Part shown: positions 5,377-7,964 of the stretch, one piece after another
Position numbering within the stretch: position 1 is the first letter of the stretch
How the letters are laid out: each line of letters begins with the position of its first letter
From: Bacteroidales bacterium
Lineage (GTDB): Bacteria > Bacteroidota > Bacteroidia > Bacteroidales > JAADGE01
DNA: 7,964 nt
Assembly (NCBI GenBank): GCA_029932445.1
Contig: JAOZQB010000135.1
Location: forward strand, 1 to 7,964
Reading direction: 5' to 3'
The notes under the pieces: model-generated
Database searches by the model: none
Told to the model about the DNA's origin: nothing
What the model saw: the letters and a program-made list of their open reading frames with translations, nothing else
Translations under genes and position numbers: made by a program

Positions 5377-7964
5377 TTAATCATCATTAGGCTTTATAAT
5401 AATGCCTTTGCTTCTTTTACTGTCAATTTTAATTAAAAGTTCGCTGTTAAAACGAATGTGTTTTACAAAATGATCTTCATAAACAGCTTCAGCTTCAGAT
5501 AAAAAATCTAAATCCCAAAAGCCGTCTTTTTTAAACGGATTTATGGTGAAATATCCGACTTTAAAAGAGGTGAGATTTTGAAAAAAGTGAGTGCCTTGGC
5601 TTGGCTCAATCTGATAATTTTCCAGTCCTGATTCCACAATTAACCGGGCAGCAGAAATTTGTGACCACACAACAGGTATGCCCAACCACGGATCGCTTGA
5701 ACCCCATCTGCCGGGACCGATTAAAATGTAATTCTTATCTTCTTCAACCATTTGATTATTCAATCGTTCAATAATTTCAACACATGTTTGATTATTCAGC
5801 GAATCAAATTTGTCGGGTTTAACATATATTACATCGTATATATTTTTTATAACGCCGTGTCCCAGAACTTTTTCGGAATATAGAATTGAATTCGAAATGT
5901 CGCTATCCGAAAACTCAATTTCATCTTCGATAATATTTTCAACGATGGGACGTATTTGCAAAAGGTTAAAAAATTTATACGGGCTGTTCTCAGGATTCAG
6001 GTTGACGGCAAATTCAATTTCCACCGGATTATTCATGGCATTTTCACAAATTCTCATTACATCTTTAACAATATCAGCCAAAGGGAATGAATTGTGTTTA
6101 AGTACATTAGCGAAAGTAATAATGCGTTTCCCTTCATAAATCTTCCCTTCTTTTAATACATTATCATGAAAATCATACACTGAAGAAATATCATAAATTG
6201 ATTCATCTTTTTCTGCTTGCTTAATGCGGTATGATTTGTAATTTATGCTGTCATCCGTTGATGCTTTAAAACTTTCGGGATATAAATCAAGTGCAAAAAA
6301 TGTTTTTTGTGTTTCTCGTAAAGCCATATCCGGAGAAGACAGTTGAAGAATTTTTTTCGGATGATTCGGTGAAAATCTTAATGTTCGTTTTCCTTCAACA
6401 ATATGTTTTCCGAGTCCCAAAGCTACATTTACGATTCCGCCTTCCGGTTTTTCATCTTCAATGGGATAAAAATTAACGGAACGTATAACACCGGAAAAAG
6501 TGGGATAAAACCGATTTTCGTATGTTGTTCCGCAAACTTCCTGTAAAACAATACCCATTTTTTCTTCATCTATTAAATTTTTGGTAGCCTTCATGTATGC
6601 TTTTGTTTCTTTATAAAATACGGAAGCATAAACGGATTTTATTGCGATAAGAAGTTGATTTAAATTTGTTTCGGAATCGGCAGAATTAGCTATCATATAG
6701 GTTGAATATACTCCTGCAAACGGCTGATAATGTGAGTCTTCAAGAACGCCGGATGAGCGAACGGCAAGGGGTTGTTTTATCACTTGTAAAAGCATTTTTA
6801 AATTATCCTGCGTTTCTTGCCTTATTTTTGAAACAACAAATCTTTCTAAAATCTCTTGATTGCTTTTATTTGTCAAAGCAAAGGGATACAAATTATTATC
6901 TTCCATAAAATTGTCGAATATTTCAGTGGAAAGAACAACTGTTTTAGGAATTTTTACAATGGTATTCGGAAATTTATCAAGCTCGGGATATTTTTTTATT
7001 AATGAATCCAAAAATGCTAAACCTCTTGCTTTTCCCCCTAGCGAACCTTGTCCCATTCGTGAGAAAATTATTGAATCATCAAAATGATACTTGTCAAATT
7101 CTGCAATAACACCTCTTGACTGTGATTTTCGAAAGTTGGCAATATTATTATAAATAAATTGTCTTATTTCAGTTATACCACCGCTGAAATCTTGCTCTCT
7201 AAGTCCGACAAAGAAGTCGGCAAGCGGAAATAATGCTCTGGCATAAAGCCATTTAGAGATATGATTTCTGGATATATGGTATCTGAAACTTTCCTCAGAA
7301 ATTTCTTTAATACTGTCATGAACTTCTTTTAAATTAATTGCTTTTCTGATGACTTCTTTTGTCGTAGGATTGATAAATTGAAAAGCCCCGAATGCAAAAT
7401 ACAGATTCATGAAATTTTTTAATTCCAGAGCTAAATTTTCCGAATATTTGTGAATAAATCCAACTTTTAATTCTTTCGCTCTTTTTTTATTTTCGATATT
7501 TGACGATTGTAATAATAAGGGTAAGAACCGATTGTCTTTTTTAATTTTTGATAAAAATCGAATCCCGGCATCCGGATCCGTTTTTCCGTGTCTCGGAAAT
7601 TTCGTATCAGAAATAATTCCGAGTAAATTATTTTTATATTTATTATAAATTTCAGTTGCTTCTTCATAATTTTTTGCCATCATTATTTTTGGTCTTCCTC
7701 GCATTCTCCTCATTTGTTGATGTTCATTCAATCCTTCTTTCATAAATTTTTTAGATTGTACCAACAAAATCTTGTACATATTAGTTAAATATCCTGAATA
7801 ATATCGAATAGAATCTTCAACAAGGAGTATTACTTGTACGCCCGCTTTGATATCCCTTTCAACATTCATTTTATCTTCAAGTAATTTGATGATTGCAAGC
7901 AATATATCCGCACTTCCCAACCAACTGAAAACATAGTCAATTCCGCTTAAATCTTCGTGGCTTA
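5377..7964 (-). CDS. Receiver-domain / PEP-synthase-like ATP-grasp protein, N-terminus cut by window edge
   Basis: The frame stays open from the stop at 5377-5379 to the right edge, reading SHEDLSGIDYVFSWLGSADI upstream of a TTG at 7920. That TTG is therefore not the start, and perhaps 100-150 residues lie outside. Residues below count from the TTG codon. About 28-172 is a response-regulator receiver fold with acidic pair Glu35-Asp36 (LLVEDS), likely phospho-acceptor Asp105 (GIISDTKFP) and Lys158 (IHKYS), plus an insert near 52-78. About 285-665 is a PPDK_N-type ATP-grasp domain: GSLGGKARGL (292-301, Lys297), PLAVRSSGVLEDS (384-396), FAGVYST (401-407), FSGVIRSVN (475-483), EIEFAVN (634-640) and NLLQIRPIV (652-660). 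The C-terminal part carries IGPGRWGSSDPWLG (734-747) and SQGTHFFQN (774-782). The standard phospho-histidine swivel domain and PEP-binding barrel of PEP synthase are absent, so it is not PEP synthase; its substrate is unknown. It converges on the OmpA-like gene with a 2-nt gap. Confidence 0.88.
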   Translation of the reverse strand, partial: SHEDLSGIDYVFSWLGSADILLAIIKLLEDKMNVERDIKAGVQVILLVEDSIRYYSGYLTNMYKILLVQSKKFMKEGLNEHQQMRRMRGRPKIMMAKNYEEATEIYNKYKNNLLGIISDTKFPRHGKTDPDAGIRFLSKIKKDNRFLPLLLQSSNIENKKRAKELKVGFIHKYSENLALELKNFMNLYFAFGAFQFINPTTKEVIRKAINLKEVHDSIKEISEESFRYHISRNHISKWLYARALFPLADFFVGLREQDFSGGITEIRQFIYNNIANFRKSQSRGVIAEFDKYHFDDSIIFSRMGQGSLGGKARGLAFLDSLIKKYPELDKFPNTIVKIPKTVVLSTEIFDNFMEDNNLYPFALTNKSNQEILERFVVSKIRQETQDNLKMLLQVIKQPLAVRSSGVLEDSHYQPFAGVYSTYMIANSADSETNLNQLLIAIKSVYASVFYKETKAYMKATKNLIDEEKMGIVLQEVCGTTYENRFYPTFSGVIRSVNFYPIEDEKPEGGIVNVALGLGKHIVEGKRTLRFSPNHPKKILQLSSPDMALRETQKTFFALDLYPESFKASTDDSINYKSYRIKQAEKDESIYDISSVYDFHDNVLKEGKIYEGKRIITFANVLKHNSFPLADIVKDVMRICENAMNNPVEIEFAVNLNPENSPYKFFNLLQIRPIVENIIEDEIEFSDSDISNSILYSEKVLGHGVIKNIYDVIYVKPDKFDSLNNQTCVEIIERLNNQMVEEDKNYILIGPGRWGSSDPWLGIPVVWSQISAARLIVESGLENYQIEPSQGTHFFQNLTSFKVGYFTINPFKKDGFWDLDFLSEAEAVYEDHFVKHIRFNSELLIKIDSKRSKGIIIKPNDD

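Noticed and set aside
5389..5407. AGGC/GCCT inverted repeat just after the convergent junction as a terminator
   Set aside because: Only four base pairs with an 11-nt loop and no T-run, and inside coding sequence. Too weak to call.
6291..7087. Several 60-75 codon plus-strand frames opposite the receiver/ATP-grasp gene
   Set aside because: Shadows of the minus-strand gene, with no independent motif, promoter or ribosome site.
7918..7920. TTG at 7920 as the start of the receiver/ATP-grasp protein
   Set aside because: The frame continues upstream to the window edge with protein-like sequence that matches, from memory, the conserved region before MNVE in related proteins. The gene is simply cut by the window.
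1..7964. CRISPR array, tRNA, rRNA, riboswitch, phage or defence genes
   Set aside because: No regular spaced repeats, cloverleaf or known aptamer pattern was seen, and all long frames are assigned to housekeeping or envelope-type genes.

Overview
The window looks like chromosomal DNA of a member of the Bacteroidota, probably near the Bacteroidales. It is AT-rich. Candidate promoters carry the phylum's TAnnTTTG -7 box, and the starts lack Shine-Dalgarno sequences. The protein set also fits: a PorE-type OmpA protein of the gliding/type IX secretion world, a lipoprotein GH20 hexosaminidase, and a Bacteroidota-style receiver plus PEP-synthase-like ATP-grasp protein. The standard code is used, with TGA read as stop.

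Layout: (1) On the minus strand, a complete exported lipoprotein beta-N-acetylhexosaminidase (GH20), ending in a small stem-loop at the left edge. (2) A gene-free stretch of about 600 bases between two divergent genes. It is not empty: it holds a decayed C-terminal piece of an IS3-family transposase on the minus strand. That piece is interrupted by a 130-bp element with imperfect terminal inverted repeats and a 6-bp target duplication. (3) On the plus strand, a complete anhydro-N-acetylmuramic acid kinase (anmK). (4) On the plus strand, a complete 673-aa protein with TPR, PD40 propeller, carboxypeptidase-regulatory-like and OmpA domains, with its own promoter. (5) On the minus strand, convergent and only 2 nt away, a large protein with a response-regulator receiver domain followed by a PPDK_N-type ATP-grasp domain. 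It is cut by the right edge, so its N-terminus is missing.

The GH20 enzyme (cell envelope) and AnmK (cytoplasm) are divergent neighbours. Both act on amino sugars, which suggests GlcNAc-glycan or peptidoglycan-fragment recovery. The OmpA-like protein binds the cell wall. The receiver/ATP-grasp protein has no visible functional tie to the others.

The least ordinary part is the nested mobile DNA at 1596-1962. Removing the 130-bp element plus one copy of its target duplication restores the conserved transposase end (YFEFYNFER), apart from one T of homopolymer frameshift. The inserted element also places a TTTG -33-like box at a plausible distance from a TAACTTTG -7 box inside the dead transposase, so the GH20 promoter may be built from two pieces of mobile DNA. 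I found no phage, CRISPR, RNA gene or clearly new multi-gene system.
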